From CAYHCE01 sp964355015 (GTDB lineage: Bacteria; Cyanobacteriota; Cyanobacteriia; PCC-6307; Cyanobiaceae), in assembly GCA_964355015.1 (NCBI GenBank), contig CAYHCE010000023.1, positions 1 through 45,502 on the forward strand: a stretch of DNA of 45,502 nucleotides. The letters are read 5' to 3'. The position numbers and the translations under genes were made by a program. A model generated the notes under the pieces. It ran no database searches. It was not told the DNA's origin and saw only the letters and a list, made by a program, of their open reading frames with translations. Shown piece after piece: positions 8,046 through 15,232 of the stretch. Positions within the stretch are counted from its first letter, which is position 1, and the number at the start of each line of letters is the position of its first letter.

Positions 8046-8231
8046 TCAGAGCAGAGAGCCGTTCGGCGCTGCCGGACGCGCCTGGGGTGCGCTGCGGCCG
8101 GGGGCCTCCTTCCAGAGCATGGGAGTCTCCGGCGCTGGATGGAGCCTGACGAACCAGAACACCAGAGCGAACACCAGGCCGAGGGTGGCCGTGAGCAGAA
8201 CCAGGACGCTGCGGTTGGAGAGGGGGTTCAT
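8046..8231 (-). CDS. Small single-pass membrane protein
   Basis: A 61-residue protein starting MNPLSNRSVLVLLTAT with one transmembrane helix (VLVLLTATLGLVFALVFWFV) and a Pro/Ala-rich soluble tail. The start at 8231 is chosen because it lies 5 bases past the stop of the upstream gene; the longer frame to 8261 would overlap that gene. It has no recognised domain. Tight spacing on both sides places it in an operon with the MliC-like protein and the SAP-like protein. Confidence 0.6.
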   Translation of the reverse strand: MNPLSNRSVLVLLTATLGLVFALVFWFVRLHPAPETPMLWKEAPGRSAPQARPAAPNGSLL

Positions 8232-8236
8232 GCCGA

Positions 8237-8605
8237 TCAGACCTGGTCGGTGCGCAGGCATTGAATCCGCTGCGGCAACCGTTCCAGGGTGAGCTCGTCG
8301 CCCCGCAGGATCAGCCGCAGTCGATCGGTGCCGTAGCGCAGACCCGGCAGGGGCGAATCCTCGCGGAAAAGGGTGGTGCGGTAGCGGCCTGCGATCAGCG
8401 AGGCCTGAGCGTCATTGCGCTCGACCACCACCTGGTTGCTGTCGTTGCAGAGGAACTGCTCCCTGATCTCGTAGTTCTCCCACCAGGGGGAACTCATCGC
8501 CAGGGCTGCCGGGGCCAGCGGAGCTCCCAGCAGCAGGGTCAGCAGCGGCGGCACGGCCGGAAGGTGCCGCCGCAGGCCGGAAATCCATCGGGGCCGGGAC
8601 GTCAT
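8237..8605 (-). CDS. Exported MliC-like small protein
   Basis: A 122-residue exported protein. The N-terminal segment (RRHLPAVPPLLTLLLGAPLAPAALA) is a signal peptide ending near residue 36. The mature part (EQFLCNDSNQVVVERND ... GLRYGTDRLRLILRGDELTLERL ... IQCLR) has two cysteines and the GxRY / G-D-x-x-T-L pattern reminiscent of MliC/PliC c-type lysozyme inhibitors, a small beta-barrel fold. The resemblance is by eye and moderate. The gene starts 8 bases after the msrA stop, so the two are probably cotranscribed. Confidence 0.6.
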   Translation of the reverse strand: MTSRPRWISGLRRHLPAVPPLLTLLLGAPLAPAALAMSSPWWENYEIREQFLCNDSNQVVVERNDAQASLIAGRYRTTLFREDSPLPGLRYGTDRLRLILRGDELTLERLPQRIQCLRTDQV

Positions 8606-8613
8606 GGCTGGGG

Positions 8614-9372
8614 TCAGAGCCGGATCGGATCGTTGGTGCTGCGCAGGACGCAGTGTTGGATCGACCAGTCGTACTGCTGCCAGACCTCCGGCGGCAACAG
8701 GAAACTGCTGCCGGGAAAGGCTGTGAGCCGCACACCGCTCGGTCTGGCCGAACAGTAGGGGCGACTGCCGGGACGGGCCAGGTACTGCTGATGATGGGCT
8801 TCGGCGTGGAAGAAGGGCCGCCCTTCCAGGAGCTCGGTGGTGATCGCTCCGAAGCCCGCCTGGGCCAGCTGCTGCTGGTAGTGGTCGCGGCTGGCCTCGG
8901 CGAGGGTCCGCTGGGCCCCGGTGGTGGTCACGATGGCGGAGCGGTACTGGCTGCCGGTGTCGTTCCCCTGGGCCAGACCCTGGGTGGGATCATGGCATTC
9001 CCAGAACAGCTTGAGCAGATCGCTGAAGCTCAGCCGCGCCGTGTCCCACACCACCCGTACCGCTTCGGTGTGGCCGGTGCGGCCGGAGCAGACCTCCTCG
9101 TAGGTGGGGTTGGGGGTGTGGCCGCCGCTGTAGCCGACGGCGGTGGTCACCACGCCGGGCAGACGCCAGAAGCCCTTCTCGGCCCCCCAGAAGCAGCCGC
9201 AGCCGAAGAATGCCTCCTCCTGCCCCGGCTGCAGTGCTGCCTGCAGCGGCGAGCCGAGCACCGCATGGCGTTCGGCAGTGGGAATCGGCGTGGGGCGTCC
9301 GGGCAGGGCCTCGGCGGCCGTCACGATCCGGGTCCCGGGGGGGCCGGCCGCCTGATTGAAGAGTCCGAACAC
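8614..9372 (-). CDS. msrA: Peptide methionine sulfoxide reductase MsrA
   Basis: Reduces methionine-S-sulfoxide in proteins using thioredoxin. The 252-residue sequence contains the catalytic signature FFGCGCFWGAEKGFW with nucleophile Cys60, followed by VGYSGGHTPNPTYEEVCSGRTGHTE and the conserved FWECHDPTQ and GSQYRSAI elements. A ~50-residue N-terminal extension and a C-terminal tail (YDWSIQHCVLRSTNDP) go beyond the minimal MsrA core; C-terminal cysteines in this position often act as recycling cysteines, which is inferred here. It is followed by three small envelope-protein genes at 5-8 base spacings. Confidence 0.95.
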   Translation of the reverse strand: MFGLFNQAAGPPGTRIVTAAEALPGRPTPIPTAERHAVLGSPLQAALQPGQEEAFFGCGCFWGAEKGFWRLPGVVTTAVGYSGGHTPNPTYEEVCSGRTGHTEAVRVVWDTARLSFSDLLKLFWECHDPTQGLAQGNDTGSQYRSAIVTTTGAQRTLAEASRDHYQQQLAQAGFGAITTELLEGRPFFHAEAHHQQYLARPGSRPYCSARPSGVRLTAFPGSSFLLPPEVWQQYDWSIQHCVLRSTNDPIRL

Positions 9373-9396
9373 CGCGGGATGGCTGCTGCCGCGAGC

Positions 9397-9660
9397 CTAG
9401 GCAACGCGGTCGGGTGCCGCCGCCGGCTCCAGGGCGATGTGGTTCAGCAGAGTGGTTGTGAAGGCGAACAGCAGGAAGGGCAGCGACAGCACCAGGATCA
9501 CCCCCACGCCCACCAGGGCGAAGATCGGTTTGCTCGACCCCATCAGCGCCAGCCCGGCCGCCAGGCTCACGAAGATCACCACCATCCAGATCAGCACCTG
9601 GCCGTAGATGTCCCCGAAGGTGAGGGTGCAGCGCAGGTTGTAGCCCTTGGGGTTCTCCAT
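9397..9660 (-). CDS. Conserved small two-TM membrane protein
   Basis: An 87-residue protein with two predicted transmembrane helices (LIWMVVIFVSLAAGLALMG and IFALVGVGVILVLSLPFLLFAF). I chose the ATG at 9660 (MENPKGYNLRCTLTFGD); the open frame to 9723 adds 21 polar residues without membrane features. The sequence looks like one of the short conserved hypothetical proteins of picocyanobacteria. It is 24 bases upstream of msrA on the same strand. Function unknown. Confidence 0.7.
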   Translation of the reverse strand: MENPKGYNLRCTLTFGDIYGQVLIWMVVIFVSLAAGLALMGSSKPIFALVGVGVILVLSLPFLLFAFTTTLLNHIALEPAAAPDRVA

Positions 9661-9738
9661 CGTTGACGCACGGATGGCCTCAGCTAAGCCGCGGCGGGCC
9701 GGCTTGTCTGCCGAGATCAACAACTCGTGGGATTAGGG

Positions 9739-9792
9739 CCGGCCGCCCCGGGCCCGCCCCAGCCGGCCGCCCCGGGCCCGCCCCAGCCGGCC
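9739..9792. repeat. GC-only 24-bp tandem repeat (2.25 copies)
   Basis: A 24-bp unit made only of G and C apart from one A occurs twice in perfect tandem (9739-9762 and 9763-9786), followed by the first six bases of a third copy. It lies just beyond the stop codon of the ABC exporter gene. An inverted repeat CCCCAG / CTGGGG (9781-9797) spans the end of the array and could fold in the mRNA 3' end. There is no T-tract. Confidence 0.85.
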
Positions 9793-9798
9793 TGGGGC

Positions 9799-11547
9799 TC
9801 AGGCGGCCTGGAGCTGCTCCTCCGCCCGCTCCCGTTCCCACAGGCGCCGGTAGGGGCCGGGCACGGTCAGCAGTTCCTGGTGGTGCCCCTGCTGCACCAG
9901 ACGGCCGTCCTCCAGCACCAGCACCCGGTCGCAGGCGGCGGCGGCAGAGAGCTGGTGGCTGATCATCAGGATGGTGCGGCCCTGCTGCTCGCGGATCGAG
10001 GCCAGGATCGCGGCGGCGGTGTTGTTGTCCACGCTGGCCAGGGCGTCGTCGAGCACCAGCAGCGGAGCGTCCACCAGCAGGGCCCGGCCCAGGGCCGCCC
10101 GCTGGCGCTGGCCGCCGCTGAGGGTGATGCCGCGCTCCCCCACCAGGGTCTGGTAGCCGTCGGGGAAGCCGCGGATGTCGCCCTCCAGCCGGGCCTGGCG
10201 GGCCGCCTGCTCCACCCGTTCCTGGGAGGCCTCGGGGTCGCCGTAGCGCAGGTTGTCGGCCAGGGTGGCGGTGAACAGGTAGCCCTCCTGCGGCACCAGC
10301 GCCACCTGACGGCGCAGGTCGTCGAGCGTCAGGGCGGTGACGTCGACGCCGTCGATGAACAGCTGACCGCCTGGCACCTCCACCATGCGGCCCAGCGCCC
10401 GTGCCAGGGTCGTCTTGCCGCAGCCCACCGGCCCCACCACCGCCACCAGCTCGCCGGGCCGCAGCTGGAAGCTCACGTCCCGCAGGGCGTCACGCCGAGC
10501 CCCGTCGTAGCGGACGCTGAGGCCGCGGGCCTCCACCACCCCCCGCCCACCGGCGGGAGGCGACACCGGAATCGGCGCCGAGACCACCCGGGGCTGGCGG
10601 GAGAGCAGCTCCTCCACACGCTCCAGGCTCACCTGGCCCGTCTGGAAGGTGTTGAGGGTGAAGCCCAGCAGGGCCGTGGGGAAGACCAGCCTCTCCACGA
10701 ACAGGATCAGGGCCACCAGATTGCCGATGCTGAGGCGGCCGCTCTCCAGCTGGCCGCTGCCCAGGGCCAGCAGCAGCAGCAGACTGATCGAGGAGATGCC
10801 CTCCAGCAGGGGGAAGAGGGTGCTGCGGGTGCGGGCCAGGGACAGGGCCGCGTCGCGGTAGACCCCGTTGCGCTGGGCGAACGCCTCCCGTTCGTGCTCC
10901 TCCTGGCCGTAGATCTTGATGGCGCTGATGCCGGAGAGGTCCTCCTGGATCAGGTCGCTGAGGCTGCCGAGGGCCTCCTGCTGGCTCCGCTGCTGTCGCA
11001 TCATGCGGCTGCCGAACAGCCGCACCACCAGCAGCATCACGGGGTAGAGCCCCACCGCCGCCAGGCTCAGCAGAGGATCGATCGCCAGCATGGCCGGCAG
11101 GGTGAGGGCGTAGGCCAGCACTGTGTTGGTGAGGCTGAGCACCGCGAAGCCCAGCAGCCGCCGCACGTTCTCCACGTCGCTGGTGGAGCGGCTGATCACC
11201 TCGCCGCTGCCGGTGGTCTGCACCCAGCCCGGCTCCTGGCGCAGCATGTGATCGAACAGGCGCTGGCGCAGGCTGGCCTCCACCTGGCGCCCCACGCCGA
11301 ACACGAGCATGCGCGAGACGAGGCGCGCCGCGCCCATCACGGTGGCGAGCAGAACGATCCAGCCGGCCTGGCGCAGCGCATAGCCCACGGCGAAGCCGCC
11401 GTGCAGGTCGTTGATGACGCGGCCGACCAGGAGGGGAATCCTGACGCTGAGCAGGTTCACCACCACCAGGGCGACGACGCCGAGCAGCACCTCCCGACGG
11501 TGCGGGCGGAGATAGCGCCAGATCAGGCCCAGGCGGATGGCGGCCAT
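9799..11547 (-). CDS. ABC exporter half-transporter (permease-ATPase fusion)
   Basis: A 582-residue MdlB/MsbA-like ABC exporter that should work as a dimer in the inner membrane. The N-terminal ~320 residues form a six-helix transmembrane domain (first helix VVALVVVNLLSVRIPLLVG). The nucleotide-binding domain has Walker A GPVGCGKTT (about 371), the Q-loop region ALVPQEGYLF, signature LSGGQRQR (about 474), Walker B LLVLDDALASVD (about 492) and the H-loop ILMISHQLS. Aspartate replaces the usual catalytic glutamate after Walker B (LDD rather than LDE), which is known in heterodimeric or slower ABC exporters. Substrate unknown. Confidence 0.93.
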   Translation of the reverse strand: MAAIRLGLIWRYLRPHRREVLLGVVALVVVNLLSVRIPLLVGRVINDLHGGFAVGYALRQAGWIVLLATVMGAARLVSRMLVFGVGRQVEASLRQRLFDHMLRQEPGWVQTTGSGEVISRSTSDVENVRRLLGFAVLSLTNTVLAYALTLPAMLAIDPLLSLAAVGLYPVMLLVVRLFGSRMMRQQRSQQEALGSLSDLIQEDLSGISAIKIYGQEEHEREAFAQRNGVYRDAALSLARTRSTLFPLLEGISSISLLLLLALGSGQLESGRLSIGNLVALILFVERLVFPTALLGFTLNTFQTGQVSLERVEELLSRQPRVVSAPIPVSPPAGGRGVVEARGLSVRYDGARRDALRDVSFQLRPGELVAVVGPVGCGKTTLARALGRMVEVPGGQLFIDGVDVTALTLDDLRRQVALVPQEGYLFTATLADNLRYGDPEASQERVEQAARQARLEGDIRGFPDGYQTLVGERGITLSGGQRQRAALGRALLVDAPLLVLDDALASVDNNTAAAILASIREQQGRTILMISHQLSAAAACDRVLVLEDGRLVQQGHHQELLTVPGPYRRLWERERAEEQLQAA

Positions 11548-11586
11548 GACACGGAGCAGGATGTCCCCAACCTAAGGATCCGTCCC

Positions 11587-11916
11587 ATGGCGCCGTCCGC
11601 CGCCCCCCAGCCCGACCCCCAGGCCCATCCTTTGTATGCCACGGATCGCGAGGTGGTCGACGGGCTGCTGGCGGCGGAGACCCCCACCGACGGGCAGCTG
11701 GTGGATCTGGCCCGCCTGCTGATCCGCTACGACGGTTTCCCCGGCGCCGACGACCTGCACGACGATCTGGCCAGGACCCTGCGCCTCTGGGGGCTGGACC
11801 GCGAGGAGCTGCACCAGCGCACCCGCGCCCTCTGGGCGGCGGGCTACCGGCCCGGCGCCGTCGTCCAGGCCGATCCGGTGGGCAGCGGCTTCGACACCTC
11901 CGCCCAGGAAGGGTGA
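11587..11916 (+). CDS. DUF3288 family protein
   Basis: A 109-residue cytosolic protein of the cyanobacterial DUF3288 family, recognised by HPLYATDREVVDGLL, LARLLIRYDGFPGADDLHDDL and LRLWGLDREELHQRTRALW. The fold is probably all-helical; function unknown. The ATG at 11587 is 39 bases from the start of the divergent ABC exporter gene. A much longer open frame runs upstream in the same phase, but it is antisense to the exporter and not real. Confidence 0.85.
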   Translation: MAPSAAPQPDPQAHPLYATDREVVDGLLAAETPTDGQLVDLARLLIRYDGFPGADDLHDDLARTLRLWGLDREELHQRTRALWAAGYRPGAVVQADPVGSGFDTSAQEG

Positions 11917-11991
11917 AGAACGATGCCACGCGGGCCTGTGTTCGCCAGATCCGCCCAGCGGGGGTGATAGTGGAAAGGTCCCCATCACCCG

Positions 11992-12021
11992 GCCCGGTGT
12001 GCCCTGCACCCGGGCTTTTTT
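11992..12021 (+). terminator. Intrinsic terminator between DUF3288 gene and trpD
   Basis: GCCCGGTG and CACCCGGGC pair with one bulged base around a 7-base loop, followed directly by six T. This ends the DUF3288 transcript and insulates trpD, whose ATG is at 12043. Confidence 0.75.
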
Positions 12022-12042
12022 CTGACCCACCCTCCCGCGCCG

Positions 12043-13089
12043 ATGGCCCCATCCCCGTCCTGGCCTGCCCTGCTGGAGCATCTGCTGCAGGGCCGCTCCC
12101 TCTCCGAGAGCGAGGCGGCGACCCTGATGCAGGGCTGGCTCGGCGGCGGCATCGAGCCGGAGCTCACCGGTGCGCTGCTGGCGGCGCTGCGCAGCAAGGG
12201 GGTCAGCGGCGAGGAACTGGCCGCCATGGCGCGCATCCTGCGCGAGGCCACCGCCCTTCCCTGCGAGCGGCCGGCCCTCCCCCTGGTGGACACCTGCGGC
12301 ACCGGCGGTGATGGGGCCGACAGCTTCAACATCTCCACGGCCGTGGCCTTCGTGGCCGCTGCCTGCGGCGCCAGCGTGGCGAAGCACGGCAACCGCAGCG
12401 CCAGCGGCAGGGTGGGCTCCGCCGACGTGCTGGAAGCGCTCGGCCTCAACCTGCAGGCTCCGGCGGCCGTGGTGGTGGCGGCCCTGCCCCGCAGCGGCGT
12501 CACCTTCCTGTTCGCCCCGGGCTGGCATCCCGCCCTGGTGGGGCTGGCGCCTCTGCGCCGTCGCCTGGGGGTGCGCACGGTGTTCAACCTGCTGGGGCCG
12601 CTGGTGAATCCGCTGCGGCCCGAGGCCCAGGTGCTCGGGGTCGCCCGGCCGGAGCTGCTCGAGCCGATGGCCGATGCCCTGGCCCGCCTGGGTCTGGAGC
12701 GGGCCGTGGTGGTGCACGGCCATGGCGGCCTCGATGAGGCATCCCTCTCGGGTCCCAGCCAGCTGCGGCTCGTGGAGGGGGGAGCGATCCGCACCCTGGA
12801 GATCGATCCGGGAGCGCTCGGCCTCGAAGTGGCACCGCTGGCGGCGCTCGCAGGCGGTGACGTCGAGACCAATCGCAGCATCCTCGAGGCCGTGCTGCAG
12901 GGGGGTGGCACCACCCCCCAGCGCAACGTGGTGGCCCTGAACACGGCGCTGGTGCTCTGGGCCGCCGGCTCCGCCGGCTCGATCGCGGAAGGGTTGGAGC
13001 AGGCCCGCGCGGCCCTGGCAACGGATGCCGCCTGGCAACGGCTGCTGCGCCTGCGCGAGGCGCTCGCCCCCATCGCCACCGTGGTCTGA
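12043..13089 (+). CDS. trpD: Anthranilate phosphoribosyltransferase
   Basis: The second step of tryptophan synthesis: anthranilate + PRPP to phosphoribosyl-anthranilate + PPi. The 348-residue protein matches family length. The PRPP-binding signature DTCGTGGD is at 83-90, followed by SFNISTA and KHGNRS (114-119), and by the RSGVTFLFAPGWHPAL and VRTVFNLLGPLVNP segments of the anthranilate channel. No other trp genes are nearby, as is usual for cyanobacteria, which scatter this pathway. carA follows after 14 bases on the same strand. Confidence 0.97.
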   Translation: MAPSPSWPALLEHLLQGRSLSESEAATLMQGWLGGGIEPELTGALLAALRSKGVSGEELAAMARILREATALPCERPALPLVDTCGTGGDGADSFNISTAVAFVAAACGASVAKHGNRSASGRVGSADVLEALGLNLQAPAAVVVAALPRSGVTFLFAPGWHPALVGLAPLRRRLGVRTVFNLLGPLVNPLRPEAQVLGVARPELLEPMADALARLGLERAVVVHGHGGLDEASLSGPSQLRLVEGGAIRTLEIDPGALGLEVAPLAALAGGDVETNRSILEAVLQGGGTTPQRNVVALNTALVLWAAGSAGSIAEGLEQARAALATDAAWQRLLRLREALAPIATVV

Positions 13090-13103
13090 TCCGGTTCTGG
13101 GAG

Positions 13104-14318
13104 ATGATCGCACCAGTCGGACTGCCTCACTTGAGCGCTGCTGCCACGGCTGCCGCCACCCGAACGACCCCGGCCGACCGGCCAGGGGACTCCGCCGAAG
13201 CGCTGCTGGTGCTGGCCGACGGCACCCTGCTGCGCGGCCGGGCCTTCGGCGCTCGCGGCACTGCCATCGGTGAGGTGGTCTTCAACACCGGCATGACGGG
13301 CTACCAGGAGGTGATGACCGACCCCAGCTACTCCGGCCAGCTCGTCACCTTCACCTACCCGGAACTGGGCAACACCGGCGTCAATCCTGAGGACCAGGAG
13401 TCGGACGCGCCCCATGTGCGCGGCGTCATCGCCCGCCAGCTGGCGCCGCACCCCAGCAGCTGGCGCAGCCGCGAGGATCTGCCCACCTGGCTGGCCCGCC
13501 ACGGAGTGGTGGGCATCGAGGGCGTCGATACCCGCGCCCTCGTGCGCCATCTGCGCGAGTGCGGCGCGATGAACGGAGCAATCAGCAGCGACGGCAGCGA
13601 CGCCCTCAGCCTGCTGGAGCGGGTGCGCAGCAGCCCCTCGATGGAGGGTCTCAATCTGGCCGAGGCCGTCAGCACGGCCAGCCCCTACCCCTGGGACAGG
13701 CTCTCCGCCGCCGGCTTCGACCAGCGGCTGCAGCCACGGCCCGAGCGACCCTACGCGGTGGTGGCGATCGATTTCGGCATCAAGCGGGCGATCCTGGAGC
13801 GGCTCGTCGCCCATGGCTGCGCCGTGACGGTGCTGCCGGCCAGCACCAACCTTGCCCAGGTGCTGGCCCTGGCTCCCGAGGGGGTGTTCCTCTCCAACGG
13901 GCCGGGCGATCCAGCGGCGGTGCACGGTGGCATCGCGCTGGCCCGGGGGCTGATCCTGCAGCCCGATCTGCCGGTGTTCGGGATCTGCCTGGGCCACCAG
14001 ATCCTGGGCCTGGCCCTGGGGGGCTCCACCTTCAAGCTGGGCTACGGCCACCGCGGCCTGAACCATCCCTGCGGCGGCCATGGCGTTGTGGAGATCACCA
14101 GCCAGAACCACGGCTTCGCCCTCGAGGCCACCTCCCTGCCAGCGGAGCGGGTGGAGGTCACCCACCTCAACCTCAACGACCGGACCGTGGCAGCCCTGCG
14201 CCATCGCCGTCGCCCCGTCTTCGGGGTGCAGTACCACCCGGAAGCCAGCCCCGGTCCCCATGACGCCGACCATCACTTCGCCCGATTCGTGGCCCTGATG
14301 GCCGAGCGTCGGACCTGA
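13104..14318 (+). CDS. carA: Carbamoyl-phosphate synthase small subunit (glutaminase)
   Basis: Supplies ammonia from glutamine to CarB for carbamoyl phosphate, feeding arginine and pyrimidine synthesis. The 404-residue sequence has the CPSase small-subunit N-domain (VFNTGMTGYQEVMTDPSYSGQ) and a class I glutamine amidotransferase domain with FGICLGHQ (Cys295 nucleophile) and the H378/E380 pair in VQYHPEAS. The first ~30 residues are an Ala/Thr-rich extension before the usual beginning of the family (LLVLADGTLLRGRAFG). It follows trpD after 14 bases and is probably cotranscribed with it. carB is not in the window. Confidence 0.97.
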   Translation: MIAPVGLPHLSAAATAAATRTTPADRPGDSAEALLVLADGTLLRGRAFGARGTAIGEVVFNTGMTGYQEVMTDPSYSGQLVTFTYPELGNTGVNPEDQESDAPHVRGVIARQLAPHPSSWRSREDLPTWLARHGVVGIEGVDTRALVRHLRECGAMNGAISSDGSDALSLLERVRSSPSMEGLNLAEAVSTASPYPWDRLSAAGFDQRLQPRPERPYAVVAIDFGIKRAILERLVAHGCAVTVLPASTNLAQVLALAPEGVFLSNGPGDPAAVHGGIALARGLILQPDLPVFGICLGHQILGLALGGSTFKLGYGHRGLNHPCGGHGVVEITSQNHGFALEATSLPAERVEVTHLNLNDRTVAALRHRRRPVFGVQYHPEASPGPHDADHHFARFVALMAERRT

Positions 14319-14345
14319 GCGTTCTGCCGGCAGGGCCAGCCGCCG

Positions 14346-14374
14346 TTCCGCTTTTTACGGTGCGGAATGCTTTT
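14346..14374 (+). terminator. Possible terminator after carA
   Basis: TTCCGC and GCGGAA form a 6-bp stem around a 10-base loop, followed by TGC and four T. It lies 30 bases past the carA stop. The stem is short and the T-run weak. Confidence 0.4.
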
Positions 14375-14451
14375 CCCCCGCTGCTGCCTACACTTCTGCC
14401 GCTTGTCACGCCACGAGGACTGGAACGATTCCTGATCTGCAGCGACTGACC

Positions 14452-14796
14452 GTGTCCCTGCGCGGCGGTGTCGAGCGACGCGAAACCTGTCTGCTGTTCC
14501 GGTTCACCGGTCAGCTGGATGCCTACTCCGACAAGCAGTTCCGCGATTATGTGAGCGAGCATCAGGGAACGAGCACGCTCCCCCTGCTGCTCGATCTCAC
14601 CCATATCGACTTCATCGACTCCTCCGGACTGGGAGTGCTGGTGCAGCTGGCCAAGCACTGCACCGACACCGGCATCCGATTCCTGCTGGTGGGCAACGCC
14701 CGCGTCGTGCAGACGGTGAAGCTGGTGCGCCTGGAGGAGTTCCTGCATCTCCAACCTGATCTGGACACGGCGCTCGGTGCCCTCGCCGCCGCCTGA
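14452..14796 (+). CDS. STAS-domain anti-sigma-factor antagonist
   Basis: A 114-residue single-domain STAS protein of the SpoIIAA/RsbV type, part of partner-switching regulation by an anti-sigma kinase. The signature DLTHIDFIDSSGLGVLVQLA has the phosphorylatable serine in IDSSGLG. The frame begins with GTG at 14452 and lacks a good ribosome binding site there. The frame is open further upstream, and an ATT at 14428 lies ten bases past a GAGG, so a longer N-terminus (IPDLQRLTVSLRGG) is possible. Its 3' end overlaps the mrnC start. No sigma factor or kinase partner is in the window. Confidence 0.88.
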   Translation: MSLRGGVERRETCLLFRFTGQLDAYSDKQFRDYVSEHQGTSTLPLLLDLTHIDFIDSSGLGVLVQLAKHCTDTGIRFLLVGNARVVQTVKLVRLEEFLHLQPDLDTALGALAAA

Positions 14797-15214
14797 ACCG
14801 GGCACGGCGGCCTGGCTCCGCCAGATCCTTCCCGCTTCCCGACCGGCCCAGGATCCCGAAAGCCTCGGACCTCTCCAGCTCGCCTGGCTGGGCGACGCCG
14901 TCTGGGAACTGCACCAGCGGTTGCGCCGCTGCCGCCTGCCGGGACGCAGCGACGTGCTGCACCGGGCGGTGGTGGAGGAGGTGCGGGCCGATGCCCAGGC
15001 GCGGGCTCTGGAGCGCCTCGAGCCCTGGCTTGACGAGCGGGAGCGGGATCTGGTCCGGCGTGGCCGCAACCGCGCCGGACGTGGACCCCGCCATGCCGAC
15101 CCGGCCGTCTATGGCCGGGCGACGGGATTTGAGACAATGGTGGGCTGGCTCTTTTTGCGGAATCCCGAGCGGCTTGCCCAGCTCCTGGATCATCTGGACG
15201 AGACCGACCCCTGA
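14777..15214 (+). CDS. mrnC: Mini-ribonuclease III
   Basis: A 145-residue dimeric RNase III-like nuclease without a dsRNA-binding domain, known to mature 23S rRNA ends. The catalytic signature LAWLGDAVWELHQR contains Asp40 and Glu44, and ATGFETMVGWLFL contains the second acidic cluster (Glu119). The start is GTG at 14777, inside the last 20 bases of the STAS gene, implying translational coupling. The rRNA methyltransferase gene rlmB starts 18 bases downstream, so two 23S rRNA maturation functions are adjacent. Confidence 0.92.
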   Translation: MPSPPPEPGTAAWLRQILPASRPAQDPESLGPLQLAWLGDAVWELHQRLRRCRLPGRSDVLHRAVVEEVRADAQARALERLEPWLDERERDLVRRGRNRAGRGPRHADPAVYGRATGFETMVGWLFLRNPERLAQLLDHLDETDP

Positions 15215-15232
15215 CCCATCGCCTGCAGACCC

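Noticed and set aside
9727..11586. Long plus-strand frame antisense to the ABC exporter, in phase with the DUF3288 gene
   Set aside because: It is a low-complexity mirror of the exporter gene; only the last 109 codons (from 11587) match a protein family.
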